DNA of 64,000 nt from Burkholderia multivorans ATCC BAA-247 (GTDB lineage: Bacteria > Pseudomonadota > Gammaproteobacteria > Burkholderiales > Burkholderiaceae), in contig NZ_CP009830.1 of assembly GCF_000959525.1 (NCBI RefSeq), forward strand, positions 124,001-188,000, read 5' to 3'. Below the pieces are notes generated by a model. That model was not told where the DNA came from. It searched no databases and worked only from the letters and a program-made list of their open reading frames with translations. Shown here one piece after another: positions 16,351-27,424 of the stretch (within the stretch, counting starts at the first letter, position 1; each line of letters opens with the position of its first letter). Position numbers and translations under genes: made by a program.

Positions 16351-17595
16351 CTAGTCGGCGCCGACGCTCGACGCGTTGCGTTGCCGCTTCTCGATCGACG
16401 ATTTGAGCAAGGCGGCCGAGCGGAAAATGCCGTGCGCGAACTTGCCGTAAGGCAGCGTCGCGAATAGCGCGATCACGATGCCGAGATGGACGGCGAGCAG
16501 CGAAGGCATCGCGGCAGTCGTACGACCGGCGAGCAATGCGAGACCGGATGCACTGGTCAGCAACAGCAGCGCGATGAAGCCGCGGTCCATCGGACGCTGA
16601 CGCGGATCGCCGCGCTCCGGCGCGCGTGTCAGGTTCAGCCAAAGCAGCCCTGCCGGCCCCGCGATCAGTCCGACGCCGCCCGCCGTTCCGAGCAGCACCG
16701 GCGCACTGAAAAACGGATACGGCGCTTCCAGACCGAACGCGTAGTGATAAAGCGTGACGATCGCCGTTGCCGCGAAGCACATCATGAAGCCGTAGAACGT
16801 CAGGTGATGGAAACGGCGCCGGGCCAGCGTGAACGCATCGTCCCGTTCGTTGCAGCCCTCGCCGTGGCCGCCGTCGAGGTACTTGAGCGTCAGCGCGTTC
16901 TTCGCCGCTTCCGCCACCGCCGGCGCGCTCGCGCGTGTCGTTCCCGCCGACACGTCGCGCCAGAAGCGCGTGACGCCCACGCCGAGCGCGACCATGGCGA
17001 ACACAAATACGCTGCCGAACATCGCGGCGAGCAGCGTGTGCGGAAAGACCGCGTAGAAGTTCGCAGGCCCGACGTCGCGCGACAGGCCGCCGTGCAATGC
17101 GGTGCCGAGCAGCAGAAACAGCGCGAGCCCGGCCGCGAGTGCAACCGACAGCGTCAGACCGTTGCGCTTGTACAGCGCACCGAACGCCGCAGGAAACGCG
17201 TACTCGGTGTAGGTGTCGAGCCGGACTTCGGCCATCGCTTTCGGCACGTTCACGGCGAATTCGTGCGGTGGCGCGTATTGGCACGCGTGATAGCACGCAC
17301 CGCAGTTGTGGCACAGATTCGCGAGATAGTTGACGTCCGCCTTGCCGAATTCGAGCCGGCGCGTCATCGCGGGGAACACGGCGCAAAAACCTTCGCAATA
17401 GCGGCATGCGTTGCAGATCTGCATCTGGCGCGCCACTTCGGTTTCGCTCGCGCTCATCGGCACGATCGGGATCACGCGTGCCGCGCCGCCGTGCGAAGTT
17501 TTTTGGGTATCGACCGGCGACGCCGTGTGCGTGCGTTCGGTCGCGAGTGCGTCAGGCTGCTGCACGGCTTGCCTCCGTTGTCTTGAGTGCCGCAC
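16351..17595 (-). CDS. tcuB: TcuB, iron-sulfur/membrane partner of tricarballylate dehydrogenase
   Basis: The protein has up to 414 residues. Two four-cysteine clusters lie in the N-terminal half: [11 protein letters not shown] (Cys 61, 64, 67, 71) and [11 protein letters not shown] (Cys 95, 98, 101, 105), fitting two 4Fe-4S centres. Several membrane helices follow, among them [15 protein letters not shown] and [21 protein letters not shown], with histidines that could bind haem. In Salmonella TcuB reoxidises the FADH2 of TcuA into the quinone pool. The start is uncertain: the ATG at 17595 makes the first 44 bp overlap tcuA, and the conserved part begins only near residue 47. Confidence 0.87.
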   Translation of the reverse strand: MRHSRQRRQAVQQPDALATERTHTASPVDTQKTSHGGAARVIPIVPMSASETEVARQMQICNACRYCEGFCAVFPAMTRRLEFGKADVNYLANLCHNCGACYHACQYAPPHEFAVNVPKAMAEVRLDTYTEYAFPAAFGALYKRNGLTLSVALAAGLALFLLLGTALHGGLSRDVGPANFYAVFPHTLLAAMFGSVFVFAMVALGVGVTRFWRDVSAGTTRASAPAVAEAAKNALTLKYLDGGHGEGCNERDDAFTLARRRFHHLTFYGFMMCFAATAIVTLYHYAFGLEAPYPFFSAPVLLGTAGGVGLIAGPAGLLWLNLTRAPERGDPRQRPMDRGFIALLLLTSASGLALLAGRTTAAMPSLLAVHLGIVIALFATLPYGKFAHGIFRSAALLKSSIEKRQRNASSVGAD

Positions 17596-18961
17596 GTGCA
17601 GCCTGCGTCCCGGCGATGCGCCCGAAGGCCGTGCCGATCGACATGCCGACGCCGGCCGTATAGCCCTTGCCGAGCACGTTGCCGGCCATCATTTCGCCGG
17701 CGACGAACAGGTTTTCGCTGGCTTCGCCGCCGAAGTGGACCTGCGCGCGCTCGTTCGTCTTCAGGCCGAGATAGGTGAACGTAATGCCCGGCCGCAACGC
17801 ATAACCGTAGAACGGCGGCGTATCGATGCGGCGCGCCCAGTGCGTCTTCGGCGGCGTGAGGCCTTCGGTGTGGCAGTCGTCGAGCGCCGTGTGATCGAAC
17901 GTGCCGACGCGGCACGCGTCGTTGTAGCGCGTCAGCGTGTCGACGAAGCGCCGTTCGGGCAGGCCCAGCTTGCGTGCGAGTTCCGGCAGCGTGTCCGCCT
18001 TTTCGCCGGGAAACACCGGCGGCATGAAACGGCCGATCGCTTTCGAATCGATGATCGAATAGCCGATCTGCTCGGGCTGCTGCGCAACGAGCCGCCCCCA
18101 GATCGCATAGCGCTTCGGCCAGAAATCCTCGCCTTCGTCGTAGAAGCGCTCGGCGTCGCGATTCACGACGACGCCGAGCGACACGCAGTCGATGCGCGTA
18201 CAGATGCCGCCGTCATACAGCGGCGCGCGCGCATCGATGGCGACGCAGTGCGACTGCGACGGATCGCCGATCATGTCGGCCCCGGCGTCGCGCATATGCT
18301 TGAGGAGCACGCCCTGGTTGAAGCGTGTGCCGCGAATCAGGAAGTTGTCGGCCGGCCATTCGCCGCGCGCGTTCTGCCCCCACGCGTCGCGCAGCCATTC
18401 GCGGTTCGATTCGAAGCCGCCCGCGGCGAGGACGCAGGCATGCGCCTCGAAGCGCCGGCTGCCGCTGCGCGCCGCGACGAAACGGCTGCCGTCGAGCTCG
18501 ATCGCATCGACCGGCGTGTCGTACCGGACCTCGACGCCGAGCGCTTCGGCGCTGCGGTAATACGCGTTGACGAGCGCCTTGCCGCCGCCCATGAAGAACG
18601 CGTTCGTGCGTGCGACGTGAAGCGCACCGGACAGCGGCGGCTGAAAGCGCACGCCGTGCTTCTGCATCCACGGCCGGCACGACGACGACGCGCGGATCGT
18701 CAGCCGCGCCAGATGTTCGTTCGTGATGCCGCCGGTCACCTTCAGCAGGTCCTGCCAGAATTCCTCTTCCGGATAGGCATCGACGAGCACGTCTTGCGGC
18801 GCATCGTGCATGCAGCGCAGATTGCGCGTGTGTTGCGAGTTGCCGCCGCGCCATTCGCGCGGCGCGGCTTCGAGAAGCAGGACCGACGCGCCCGCTTCGC
18901 GCGCCATCAATGCCGCACACAGGGCAGCATTCCCTCCTCCGATTACGAGCACATCGACCAT
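17552..18961 (-). CDS. tcuA: TcuA, FAD-dependent tricarballylate dehydrogenase
   Basis: The 469-residue protein starts [31 protein letters not shown], a dinucleotide-binding FAD motif, and has the fumarate reductase/succinate dehydrogenase flavoprotein pattern: [26 protein letters not shown], and a C-terminal [22 protein letters not shown] that closes the FAD site. In Salmonella TcuA oxidises tricarballylate to cis-aconitate, which then enters the TCA cycle. Its neighbours tcuB and tcuC and the upstream LysR gene support the same assignment. Related flavoproteins act on other dicarboxylates, so the substrate is not certain. Confidence 0.87.
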   Translation of the reverse strand: MVDVLVIGGGNAALCAALMAREAGASVLLLEAAPREWRGGNSQHTRNLRCMHDAPQDVLVDAYPEEEFWQDLLKVTGGITNEHLARLTIRASSSCRPWMQKHGVRFQPPLSGALHVARTNAFFMGGGKALVNAYYRSAEALGVEVRYDTPVDAIELDGSRFVAARSGSRRFEAHACVLAAGGFESNREWLRDAWGQNARGEWPADNFLIRGTRFNQGVLLKHMRDAGADMIGDPSQSHCVAIDARAPLYDGGICTRIDCVSLGVVVNRDAERFYDEGEDFWPKRYAIWGRLVAQQPEQIGYSIIDSKAIGRFMPPVFPGEKADTLPELARKLGLPERRFVDTLTRYNDACRVGTFDHTALDDCHTEGLTPPKTHWARRIDTPPFYGYALRPGITFTYLGLKTNERAQVHFGGEASENLFVAGEMMAGNVLGKGYTAGVGMSIGTAFGRIAGTQAARAALKTTEASRAAA

Positions 18962-19024
18962 CAGACTTGCCTCCTTTCGGACAAATCGTAGGGATCGCGT
19001 GCCCGCTGCGCTATCAGGCGGCCG

Positions 19025-19978
19025 TCAACGGGTCTTCACTTTTTGTGAAGAGTCGGTTTCGCGCAGCCGCGCACCGGGCCAGCGGCCTTCATGCACGAGT
19101 TGACGCGCGACATCGGCAAGGACCACGCGCGCGGCGAGCCCGGCCGGAGACAGTTCGTCATCGGAAATGCTTGCGATGAGGTTGGGCCGCCTCGCGTATT
19201 TCTCCGCGACGGGCACGCTCGTCAGCGTCGCGTTCTCGCGTCTGGCGAGTGCTGCGCCCGGCTGTATGGTCGCCCCGATGCCGGTGCGGACGATGTCCAT
19301 CAGCAGCGCGAGGCCGTCGACTTCGGCGACGATGTTCGGCTCGTATTCGGCGCGCTTGAACGCCGACGAAAGCAGCGAACGCAGCCCGTGCGTACCGCTG
19401 GGCAGAATGAGCGGCAGCTTGCCGAGATCGGTCAGCCGGATCGATCCGCGTGTCGGCATTCCGTCGAGATCGGCCGCGCCGATCAGGAACAGCCGCTCGT
19501 CGAGCAGCGGCTGCACGCTCCAGCGTTGCGCGGATTCTTCGCGAAACAGCACGGCGAGATCGATCTGGCGCGCGCTCAGCATCGACGCGAGATGACCGGA
19601 CAGACTTTCGACGAGATGAAGCCGCACATCGGGATAGCGTGCGCGCATTGCCTGCATGAACGCCACGCCGAGCACGCTCGCCGTGCTCGGCGCCATGCCG
19701 ACGCTGACATGGCCGGACAGACGCGCCGAGCGCGCGGCGAGCGCCGCGTCGTCGATATGACGCAGCGCGAGTTGCGCCTGACGCCAGAACGCCAGCCCTG
19801 CGTCGGTCGGAATGACGCCGCCCGACGTGCGCTGTAGCAAACGCGTGGACAGTTCGCCTTCGAGTCGGCTGATCTGCTGACTCAGCGCCGAGGTCACCAC
19901 GCCGAGTTCCAGCGCGGCCTTGCCCATGCTGCCGTGTTCGACGACGCTGAGAAAATAACGTAGTTGTCTGAGTTCCAT
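19025..19978 (-). CDS. tcuR: LysR family regulator of the tcu genes (TcuR-like)
   Basis: The 317-residue protein begins [50 protein letters not shown], a standard LysR winged helix, followed by the effector domain ([20 protein letters not shown]). It lies 63 bp upstream of tcuA in the same direction. A perfect TTCAC-N5-GTGAA palindrome inside its last codons is well placed to be its own binding site for tcuA activation. The inducer in Salmonella is tricarballylate; that it is the same here is inferred. Confidence 0.85.
   Translation of the reverse strand: MELRQLRYFLSVVEHGSMGKAALELGVVTSALSQQISRLEGELSTRLLQRTSGGVIPTDAGLAFWRQAQLALRHIDDAALAARSARLSGHVSVGMAPSTASVLGVAFMQAMRARYPDVRLHLVESLSGHLASMLSARQIDLAVLFREESAQRWSVQPLLDERLFLIGAADLDGMPTRGSIRLTDLGKLPLILPSGTHGLRSLLSSAFKRAEYEPNIVAEVDGLALLMDIVRTGIGATIQPGAALARRENATLTSVPVAEKYARRPNLIASISDDELSPAGLAARVVLADVARQLVHEGRWPGARLRETDSSQKVKTR
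19033..19051. promoter_or_regulatory. LysR-type box inside the 3' end of tcuR, upstream of tcuA
   Basis: TCTTCAC (19033-19039), TTTTT, GTGAAGA (19045-19051) is a perfect 7-bp inverted repeat containing T-N11-A. It overlaps the last codons of tcuR and ends about 72 bp upstream of the tcuA start. There is no U tract after it in the direction of transcription, so an operator is more likely than a terminator. Confidence 0.6.
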
Positions 19979-20286
19979 TCCGCGATCGGACAGGGGATGA
20001 CGCGCGTATTCTGACAGAACGTCGACGACGGTCTTTCGCGTGGCGCGCGGCCGACTTTGCGGCGCGGCGTTGGCGCTGCAAGCGGCGCAGCGGCGAAAGC
20101 AACGCTTCGAACCGCATCGGCACGCCCGCGCCGCTGCGCAAGCTCGCGACTTTGCTTATCAGAAATCGATGTTTCCCGTGCGGCGCGAATCGATCGACAC
20201 TTTGCTGCTCAGGCAGCACCGCGGCAGCAACGCGGCAGCAATGCGTGCTGGCGTGCGCCCTTCCGTTCAACGACGCGTTTCGATTC
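19979..20286. other. Divergent intergenic region, no gene seen
   Basis: This 308-bp stretch separates tcuR (minus) from the sigma-54 activator gene (plus) and must hold both promoters. No convincing ribosome-linked reading frame, operator palindrome or sigma-54 type -24/-12 element was recognised. Confidence 0.5.
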
Positions 20287-21414
<1,128 letters not shown>

Positions 21415-21445
21415 GCGCGCTTCGGTGCCTGACGACCGGGCCCAT

Positions 21446-21505
21446 CCGCTCGCGGCCGGCGCTCGGGCCGCGAACCCGCTCGCGCGCGGCGCTCGGGCCG
21501 CGAGC
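21446..21505. repeat. Tandem 30-bp GC-rich repeat, two copies
   Basis: Copies at 21446-21475 and 21476-21505 both read CCGCTCGCG, then a short variable part, then GGCGCTCGGGCCGCGA; they differ at about four positions. Each copy contains a self-complementary core (CTCGCGG / CCGCGAG-like), so the pair can fold into a stable stem in the 273-bp gap between the activator and the kinase gene. It could act as a transcriptional barrier. Confidence 0.7.
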
Positions 21506-21687
21506 GCGCGCCGCCCGTGGAGCGGCGTGCCGACCTGATGTATCGTGGCACCGAAGCGCGCACCGGCGAGATCCATGGCACCGCCGCACGCCACCGCCGC
21601 CACGGCGCGCGCATTCCCGCAACCCGACAGCCCGAGGCGCCGGATCGGTTCGGCCCGCGGGCTTTCATCTGCCCGGAAACCGTCGCC

Positions 21688-23388
21688 ATGAAAAAACTCG
21701 TGAACCGTCCGTCCGACGTCGTGCGTGAAATGCTCGAAGGCATCGCGCGACAGTCGCCGCATCTCGCGATGCTCGGCGGCGAGCACGTGCTCGTCCGCCG
21801 CCCGCTGCCCGAACCGTCGCAGCGCACGGTCGCAGTGCTGTCGGGCGGCGGCAGCGGGCACGAGCCTGCGCACGGCGGCTATGTCGGCGACGGAATGCTC
21901 AGTGCGGCCGTGTGCGGCGAAGTGTTCACGTCGCCGTCCACCGACGCGGTACTCGCCGCGATCCGCGCGACAGCGGGCCCGAACGGCGCGCTGCTCGTCG
22001 TGAAGAACTACACCGGCGACCGGCTCAACTTCGGTCTGGCAGCCGAACTCGCGCGCGCGGAAGGCATTCCGGTCGAGACCGTGATCGTCGCGGACGACGT
22101 ATCGCTGCGCGGCCGCGTCGAGCGCGCGCAGCGGCGCGGCATCGCGGGCACCGTGCTGATCCACAAGCTCGCGGGCGCGGCGGCCGCGCGCGGGCTGTCG
22201 CTGCCGCGCGTCGCGGCGATCGCGCGCGATGCGGCCGCCGATCTCGGCACGATGGGCGTCGCGCTCGACGGCTGCACGCTGCCGGGCGCCGACCAGTCCG
22301 GATTCAGTCTCGCCGACGACGAAATCGAGCTCGGTCTCGGCATTCACGGAGAAAAAGGCGTCGAACGCACGGCGCCGCTGCCGGCCGACGCGCTCGCCGA
22401 CACGCTGCTGTCGGCGATCGTCGCCGACCTCGTGCTCGATCGCGGCGAACGCGTCGCGCTGCTCGTCAACGGTCTCGGCGCGACGCCCGACATGGAGCTT
22501 GCGATCGTGCTGCGCGCCGCCTACGAAAACCTGAGCCGTCGCGGCATCGCGGTCGAGCGCGCGTGGGCCGGCACGTTCCTGTCGGCGCTGAACATGCCCG
22601 GCTGTTCGATCTCGGTGCTGCGGCTCAACGACGAACGGGCGGCGCTGCTCGACGCACCGACGCAGGCGCGCGCGTGGCCCGGCGGCGGCGCTGTCAACGC
22701 GCAGATCCGCGTCGCCGCCGCGGCACCGCAGGAACCGTCGCCGCCGCCGCTCGACGCGGCGGGCCGCGCGTGGGCCGAGCGGCTGCGCCCGGCGCTGCAC
22801 GCGGTCGCGCACACGCTGATCGACCACGAAGCGACGCTGACCGAGCTCGATGCCGCCGCAGGCGACGGCGACCTCGGCGCAAGCATGCATCGTGCCGCCG
22901 ACGCGATGCTCGCGTTGCCCGAAGCCGCGTATGCGACGCCGGCCGATGCGCTCGCCGCGCTCGGCGCCGCACTGCGCCGCGCGATCGCGGGCAGCTCGGG
23001 CCCGTTCTACGCGACCGCGCTGCTGCGCGCATCGCGGCGCCTCGCCGGCGTCGCGCAGCCGTCGGCACGCGACTGGGCCGCGGCATTGCGCAGCGCGGTC
23101 GATGCGATCGCCGAGCTCGGCGGCGCCGGTGCCGGCGACAGAACGATGCTCGACGCGCTGGTGCCGGCCGCCGCCGCGTTCGACCGTGCACTCGACGACG
23201 GCCGCGACAGCGCCGACGCGTGGGCGGCCGCCGTCGACGCCGCCGAACGCGGTGCGCAGGACACCGCGCGCATGACGCCGCGCGCCGGCCGTGCGAGCTA
23301 CCTCGGCGAACGCGCGATCGGCACGCCCGACGGCGGCGCGGTCGCCGTCGCGTACTGGCTGCGCGCGCTGCTGCCGCACGTCCGATAA
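21688..23388 (+). CDS. Fused dihydroxyacetone kinase-like protein (DhaK-DhaL)
   Basis: The 566-residue protein joins a DhaK domain (residues 1 to about 330: LSGGGSGHEPAHGGYVGDGM at 52-70, NYTGDRLNFG, and GLGIHGEKG with His220, the residue that covalently holds dihydroxyacetone in this family) to a DhaL domain (from about 350; LDAAAGDGDLGASM for Mg-ATP binding and AGSSGPFYATAL). This is the ATP-dependent, single-chain form. Related enzymes phosphorylate other trioses or tetroses such as erythrulose. The ATG at 21688 starts the conserved MKKLVNRPSDVV; the longer frame adds 57 unrelated residues. The upstream sigma-54 activator and downstream transporter suggest a polyol or triose uptake-and-kinase unit. 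Confidence 0.88.
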   Translation: MKKLVNRPSDVVREMLEGIARQSPHLAMLGGEHVLVRRPLPEPSQRTVAVLSGGGSGHEPAHGGYVGDGMLSAAVCGEVFTSPSTDAVLAAIRATAGPNGALLVVKNYTGDRLNFGLAAELARAEGIPVETVIVADDVSLRGRVERAQRRGIAGTVLIHKLAGAAAARGLSLPRVAAIARDAAADLGTMGVALDGCTLPGADQSGFSLADDEIELGLGIHGEKGVERTAPLPADALADTLLSAIVADLVLDRGERVALLVNGLGATPDMELAIVLRAAYENLSRRGIAVERAWAGTFLSALNMPGCSISVLRLNDERAALLDAPTQARAWPGGGAVNAQIRVAAAAPQEPSPPPLDAAGRAWAERLRPALHAVAHTLIDHEATLTELDAAAGDGDLGASMHRAADAMLALPEAAYATPADALAALGAALRRAIAGSSGPFYATALLRASRRLAGVAQPSARDWAAALRSAVDAIAELGGAGAGDRTMLDALVPAAAAFDRALDDGRDSADAWAAAVDAAERGAQDTARMTPRAGRASYLGERAIGTPDGGAVAVAYWLRALLPHVR

Positions 23389-23558
23389 CGCGGCGTGTCA
23401 TGGCCGCGGGTCGCCGGCGAGCGGCCCGCGCGGGTCTTCGGCACGGGGAAAACCCCAATCCCGACATCGTCCTATGACATCGGGCATGGCAAATTGGCGG
23501 GATTACTTTGAACCTCGTCGGCGCCCGCCCGGGCGCATGCTGCCAACGAGGATCCCTT

Positions 23559-24941
23559 ATGCGATACGTGCCATCGTGGACTTCCGTCTCCGCGCCGTCC
23601 GTCCCGGACGATACGGTTTCCCATCGCGGCGACGAGCCGCACAGCCTGCCGCGCGTCGCGATCGCGGCCGCCGCGCTCGGTAACGCGACCGAATGGTTCG
23701 ATTACGGCATATACGCGTACGGACTCGCGTATATTTCCGCTGCGCTGTTTCCCGGCAACACGGCCAGTGCGACGCTGTTCGCGCTCGGCACGTTTGCGAT
23801 TTCGTTCCTGATCCGCCCGCTCGGCGGCCTGTTCTGGGGCCCGCTCGGCGACCGGCTCGGCCGCAAGCGCGTGCTTGCGCTGACCGTGCTCACGATGTCG
23901 GGCGCGACGCTGCTCGTCGGCCTCCTGCCGACCTACGCGACGGCCGGTTGGCTCGCCCCGGCCGCGCTGATCCTGCTGCGCATGGTGCAGGGTTTTTCGA
24001 CCGGCGGCGAATACGGCGGCGCAGCGACGTTCATCGCCGAATACGCGCCCGACTCGCGGCGCGGGCTGTGCGGCAGCTTTCTCGAATTCGCGACGCTGGC
24101 CGGCTTCTCGCTCGGCGCGCTGCTGATGCTCGGCTTCGCGCTGCTGCTCGGCGACACGGCGATGCATGCCTGGGGCTGGCGCCTGCCGTTCCTCGTCGCG
24201 GCGCCGCTCGGTCTCGTCGGCTTCTATTTGCGCTCGCGTCTGGAAGAAACGCCGGTGTTTCGCGAACTCGAGGAGCAGGCGCACCGCCGCGAACAGGCCG
24301 CGCCGGCCGCGATGCCGATCGGCCGCCTGCTGGTTCGCTATGCGCGGCCGTTGCTGCTGCTCGGCGGGCTCGTCGTCGCGCTGAACGTCGTCAACTACGT
24401 GCTGCTCGCCTATATGCCGACGTACATGCACAAGGAGCTCGGCGTCAGCGAGAACATGTCGCTGCTGATCCCGCTGATCGGGATGCTCGCGATGATGGTG
24501 CTGCTGCCGTTCGCGGGCTGGCTGTCGGATCGCGTCGGCCGCAAGACGATGTGGTGGATCTCGCTCGTCGGCCTGTTCGTCGCCGCCGTGCCGATGTTTA
24601 CGTTGATGACGCATGGCGTGCTCGGTGCGTTCATCGGCTTCGCGGTGCTCGGCGTGCTCTACGTACCGCAGCTCGCGACGATTTCCGCGATGTTTCCGGC
24701 GATGTTCCCGACGCACGTCCGCTACGCCGGCATGGCGATCGCCTACAACGTGTCGACGTCGCTGTTCGGCGGCACCGCGCCGATCGTCAACGACTGGCTG
24801 ATCGCGCGAACCGGCAATGCGCTGATTCCCGCCTATTACATGATGGCCGCGTGCGCGGTCGGTCTGGTGGCGCTGGTCGCTGTGATCGAGACGCGCGGAT
24901 GTTCGTTGCGCGGCGATACGGTGCCGGGACAGGCACGTTGA
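23559..24941 (+). CDS. MFS transporter, metabolite:H+ symporter (MHS/ProP-like)
   Basis: The 460-residue protein has twelve hydrophobic segments and the MHS signature: ALGNATEWFDYGIYAYGLAYIS at helix 1, FLIRPLGGLFWGPLGDRLGRKRVL, and GFSTGGEYGGAATFIAEYAP in helix 4. I start it at the ATG at 23559, which has a GAGGA ribosome site 6 bp upstream. Members take up proline/betaine, alpha-ketoglutarate, citrate or shikimate. The gene follows the kinase by 170 bp and may share its regulation, but its substrate is open. Confidence 0.87.
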   Translation: MRYVPSWTSVSAPSVPDDTVSHRGDEPHSLPRVAIAAAALGNATEWFDYGIYAYGLAYISAALFPGNTASATLFALGTFAISFLIRPLGGLFWGPLGDRLGRKRVLALTVLTMSGATLLVGLLPTYATAGWLAPAALILLRMVQGFSTGGEYGGAATFIAEYAPDSRRGLCGSFLEFATLAGFSLGALLMLGFALLLGDTAMHAWGWRLPFLVAAPLGLVGFYLRSRLEETPVFRELEEQAHRREQAAPAAMPIGRLLVRYARPLLLLGGLVVALNVVNYVLLAYMPTYMHKELGVSENMSLLIPLIGMLAMMVLLPFAGWLSDRVGRKTMWWISLVGLFVAAVPMFTLMTHGVLGAFIGFAVLGVLYVPQLATISAMFPAMFPTHVRYAGMAIAYNVSTSLFGGTAPIVNDWLIARTGNALIPAYYMMAACAVGLVALVAVIETRGCSLRGDTVPGQAR

Positions 24942-25347
24942 GGTGCTGCGACGCGAGCGTGCGTCGGTGACGATGAACCGAACCCGGCTGCGGCCGGGTT
25001 CGTCGTTTCAGGGTTCATCGCGGGCGGCATCGATGTGACAACAAACGCTCTCTCCGCGACCTCCGAGCCCGTTGTACACTTGGCCAGTCCCGCATTGCAC
25101 ATCACGACGAAGGCTCTCTACCTTGACCGAAAATGCCTCGGTAGAAGCCACCGTCGGCATGACTGCAAGACGTGCACCGAATTCCTTTTTCACTTCGCAT
25201 TTGGCCGCAGACAGCGGCCGATCCGGATCCTTGGCCCGTCCACCGACATGCGCTCGCCGTTCCCGTTGCAGGCTCACGTCCATTTGATGAATCGGCTCGC
25301 CGCTCGCGCGCCGACGCGTCGGCGCATATGCGACTGCAAGGTGTCAC
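24942..25347. other. Intergenic region with terminator and ECF sigma promoter space
   Basis: This 406-bp gap begins with a terminator hairpin (24981-25000). The remainder must contain the promoter of the ECF sigma gene. No conserved reading frame, and no full ECF41-type promoter (TGTCACA with CGTC at the right distance), was found in it. Confidence 0.45.
24981..25000 (+). terminator. Terminator hairpin after the MHS transporter gene
   Basis: AACCCGGC (24981-24988), a 4-nt loop, and GCCGGGTT (24993-25000) form a perfect 8-bp stem 39 bp after the transporter stop codon, followed by CGTCGTTTC. The T tract is weak but the position is right. Confidence 0.65.
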
Positions 25348-26232
25348 ATGAATGACGACGCGCTGACCTTCGACGCGCTTCGCCCGCGCCTGCAGAAGAT
25401 CGCGTACCGCATGCTCGGCTCCGTCGCGGATGCCGAGGACATCGTGCAGGACGTGTGGCTGCGCTGGCACGAGGCGACGGGCGAGGCGATCGAGAACGCC
25501 GAGGCGTGGCTTGTCACGGTGACGACGCGGCTGTCGATCGACCGACTGCGGACGGCCAAGAGCCGGCGCGAGCAATACCCCGGCATTTGGCTGCCGGAAC
25601 CGGAACTCGGAGATTCGCCCGCGACGCCGGAAGAATTGACGGAGCGCGCGAACGACGTATCGGTCGCGTTTCTGATGCTGCTCGAACGACTGACGCCCGA
25701 GGCGCGTGCGGCCTTCCTTCTCCACGAAATCTTCGACGTCGACTACGAGCAAATCGCGAAGGTGATCGGCAAGACCGAAGCGGCCTGCCGACAGCTGGTC
25801 AGCCGGGCGCGGGCGCAACTGCGCGACGAGCGCCGGCCGGGCCGAGCCGTCCCGCGCGCGACGCACCTCCAGTTGCTGCAGACGTTCTCGCGAGCTGCCG
25901 CGCAAGGCGACTTCCCGTCGATCCAGGCGCTGCTCGCCGAAGATGCAATGCTGATCGGCGACGGCGGCGGCAAGGTGCAGAGCTTCCCGAAGCCGATGCT
26001 CGGCGGCCGGCGTATCGCTCAGCTGTTCTACGCGGCGTGGCTGCGCTACGGCAGCGGTGTCGAGATGCGGCCGGTGGTGCTGAACGGTCAGTGGGCCATG
26101 CTGCGCTTCATCGTCGGACAGCTTGAATCGGCAATGGCGTTCGAGACGGACGGCACGCGCATTGTCCGGATCCTCGTGCAGCGCAATCCGGACAAACTGG
26201 CGCGCATCGCGGCCGTCCACCCCGCCGCGTGA
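25348..26232 (+). CDS. ECF sigma factor, group ECF41 (SigJ-like, with fused SnoaL-like domain)
   Basis: The 294-residue protein has sigma region 2 (residues 10-70, ADAEDIVQDVWLRW), sigma region 4 (DVDYEQIAKVIGKTEAACRQLVSRAR, 130-155) and a C-terminal SnoaL-like domain. All three motifs I recall as hallmarks of ECF41 are present: WLPEP (81-85) in the linker, DGGGK (205-209) and NPDKL (280-284). In this group the fused domain replaces an anti-sigma factor and controls activity. The next gene, an AhpD-like protein, is the usual genomic partner. A TGTCACA-N16-CGTC element at 27425-27451 is a likely target promoter. Confidence 0.93.
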   Translation: MNDDALTFDALRPRLQKIAYRMLGSVADAEDIVQDVWLRWHEATGEAIENAEAWLVTVTTRLSIDRLRTAKSRREQYPGIWLPEPELGDSPATPEELTERANDVSVAFLMLLERLTPEARAAFLLHEIFDVDYEQIAKVIGKTEAACRQLVSRARAQLRDERRPGRAVPRATHLQLLQTFSRAAAQGDFPSIQALLAEDAMLIGDGGGKVQSFPKPMLGGRRIAQLFYAAWLRYGSGVEMRPVVLNGQWAMLRFIVGQLESAMAFETDGTRIVRILVQRNPDKLARIAAVHPAA

Positions 26233-26420
26233 CGGCGGACGATCGGCGATCGGGCGTGGGCCACCCTACGCCGATTGATGCAGCCGACGCAACACGATGC
26301 GTCCCTTCCCGTACCTTCCGCACCCGGCGGCGCACTCCTAAGATGACTTCGCGCGGCTCACTGCCGCTCGCGGCACCCGCGCAGCGCGGGTGATCCCCCT
26401 CTTCATCGCCAGGAGCCGTC

Positions 26421-26900
26421 ATGACGCAGCGTCTCAACTACGTTCAGCAATCGCCTGAACTGTTCAAGAAATTTATCGAGCTCAGCAACCTGCTGCGCAG
26501 CAGCACGATCGAGGAATCGATCCGCGACCTGGTGTCGATCCGGGCGTCGCAGATGAACGGCTGTGCCTTTTGCCTCGACATGCACGTAAAGGAGGCCCGC
26601 CTTCATGGCGAGCGCGAACTGCGCGTGCACCATCTCGCGACATGGCGCGAATCGACGCTTTTCTCGCCGCGCGAGCGAGCGGCGCTCGCATGGACCGAGG
26701 CGCTGACGAAACTCGGTGAACACGGCGTCCCGGACGACGTCTACGACCGCGTGCGCGGCCAGCTATCCGAAAAGGAATTGTCGGATCTGACGTTCGAGGT
26801 GATGGCCATCAACGGCTGGAACCGCGCGAACGTGGCGTTCCGGACCGTGCCCGGTTCGTCGGACAAGGCCTTCGGCCTCGACAAGGCGAATCTCGCCTGA
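26421..26900 (+). CDS. AhpD-like carboxymuconolactone decarboxylase family protein
   Basis: The 159-residue protein carries the redox motif CAFC-x3-H (Cys48, Cys51, His55, in SQMNGCAFCLDMHVKEAR) of AhpD-type peroxidase/CMD proteins. These proteins help reduce hydroperoxides through a thiol relay. It is 189 bp downstream of the ECF41 sigma gene, the classic pairing in which a CMD-family protein is the sigma factor's target or modulator. No TGTCACA promoter element was seen directly in front of it, so read-through from the sigma gene is possible. Confidence 0.9.
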   Translation: MTQRLNYVQQSPELFKKFIELSNLLRSSTIEESIRDLVSIRASQMNGCAFCLDMHVKEARLHGERELRVHHLATWRESTLFSPRERAALAWTEALTKLGEHGVPDDVYDRVRGQLSEKELSDLTFEVMAINGWNRANVAFRTVPGSSDKAFGLDKANLA

Positions 26901-26976
26901 GCCTCGGGCCTGCCGTTTCGTCCATCCTTTTTTCGCCGCCGTCCGACTGCGGCCGGCGGCTCACAGGAATCCCCAG

Positions 26977-27378
26977 ATGATCCGCATGAAACACGCGCTG
27001 CTGCTCGCGCTTTTGGGCGGCGTGATGGCCGCCGGCGCGCAGGCGGCACCCTCGGCGATTGTCGCGCCGCTGATGACGAAGCCGCTCGACGACTATCCGG
27101 GCAAGGAAGCCGAGATGATTTCGGTCGAGTACCCGCCCGGCGCGGTCGATCCCGTCCACCGCCACTACGCGCACGCGTTCGTGTACGTCGTCGAGGGCTC
27201 GATCGTGATGCAGGTGAAGGGCGGGCAGTCCGTCACGCTGAAGCCGGGCCAGACGTTCTACGAAGCGCCGGGCGACCTGCACACGGTCGGCCGCAACGCG
27301 AGCCTGACGCAATCCGCAAAGTTCATCGTGCTGTTGTTGAAGGACAAGGGTGCGCCCGTGCTCGTGCCGGAAAAGTGA
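26977..27378 (+). CDS. Exported cupin domain protein
   Basis: The 133-residue protein starts with a signal peptide (MIRMKHALLLALLGGVMAAGAQAAPS, likely cleaved after AQA) and then has a single cupin barrel: DPVHRHYAHAFVYVVEGSIVMQ gives the first metal-binding motif with His, His and Glu, and FYEAPGDLHTVGRN gives the final His. It would work in the periplasm as a metal-dependent enzyme or small-molecule sensor. It follows the AhpD-like gene by 76 bp in the same direction. Confidence 0.88.
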   Translation: MIRMKHALLLALLGGVMAAGAQAAPSAIVAPLMTKPLDDYPGKEAEMISVEYPPGAVDPVHRHYAHAFVYVVEGSIVMQVKGGQSVTLKPGQTFYEAPGDLHTVGRNASLTQSAKFIVLLLKDKGAPVLVPEK

Positions 27379-27424
27379 ACCGGACATGACCTCCCGCTTC
27401 CCCGAAAAAAAAATCGACCGACGG

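Noticed and set aside
19033-19051. Terminator of tcuR
   Set aside because: The hairpin lies before the tcuR stop codon and no T tract follows on the minus strand; a LysR box fits better.
25342-25348. ECF41 autoregulatory promoter at the sigma-factor gene (TGTCACA next to its ATG)
   Set aside because: The element abuts the start codon and has no CGTC at a 15-17 bp distance, so it cannot serve as the promoter of this gene.
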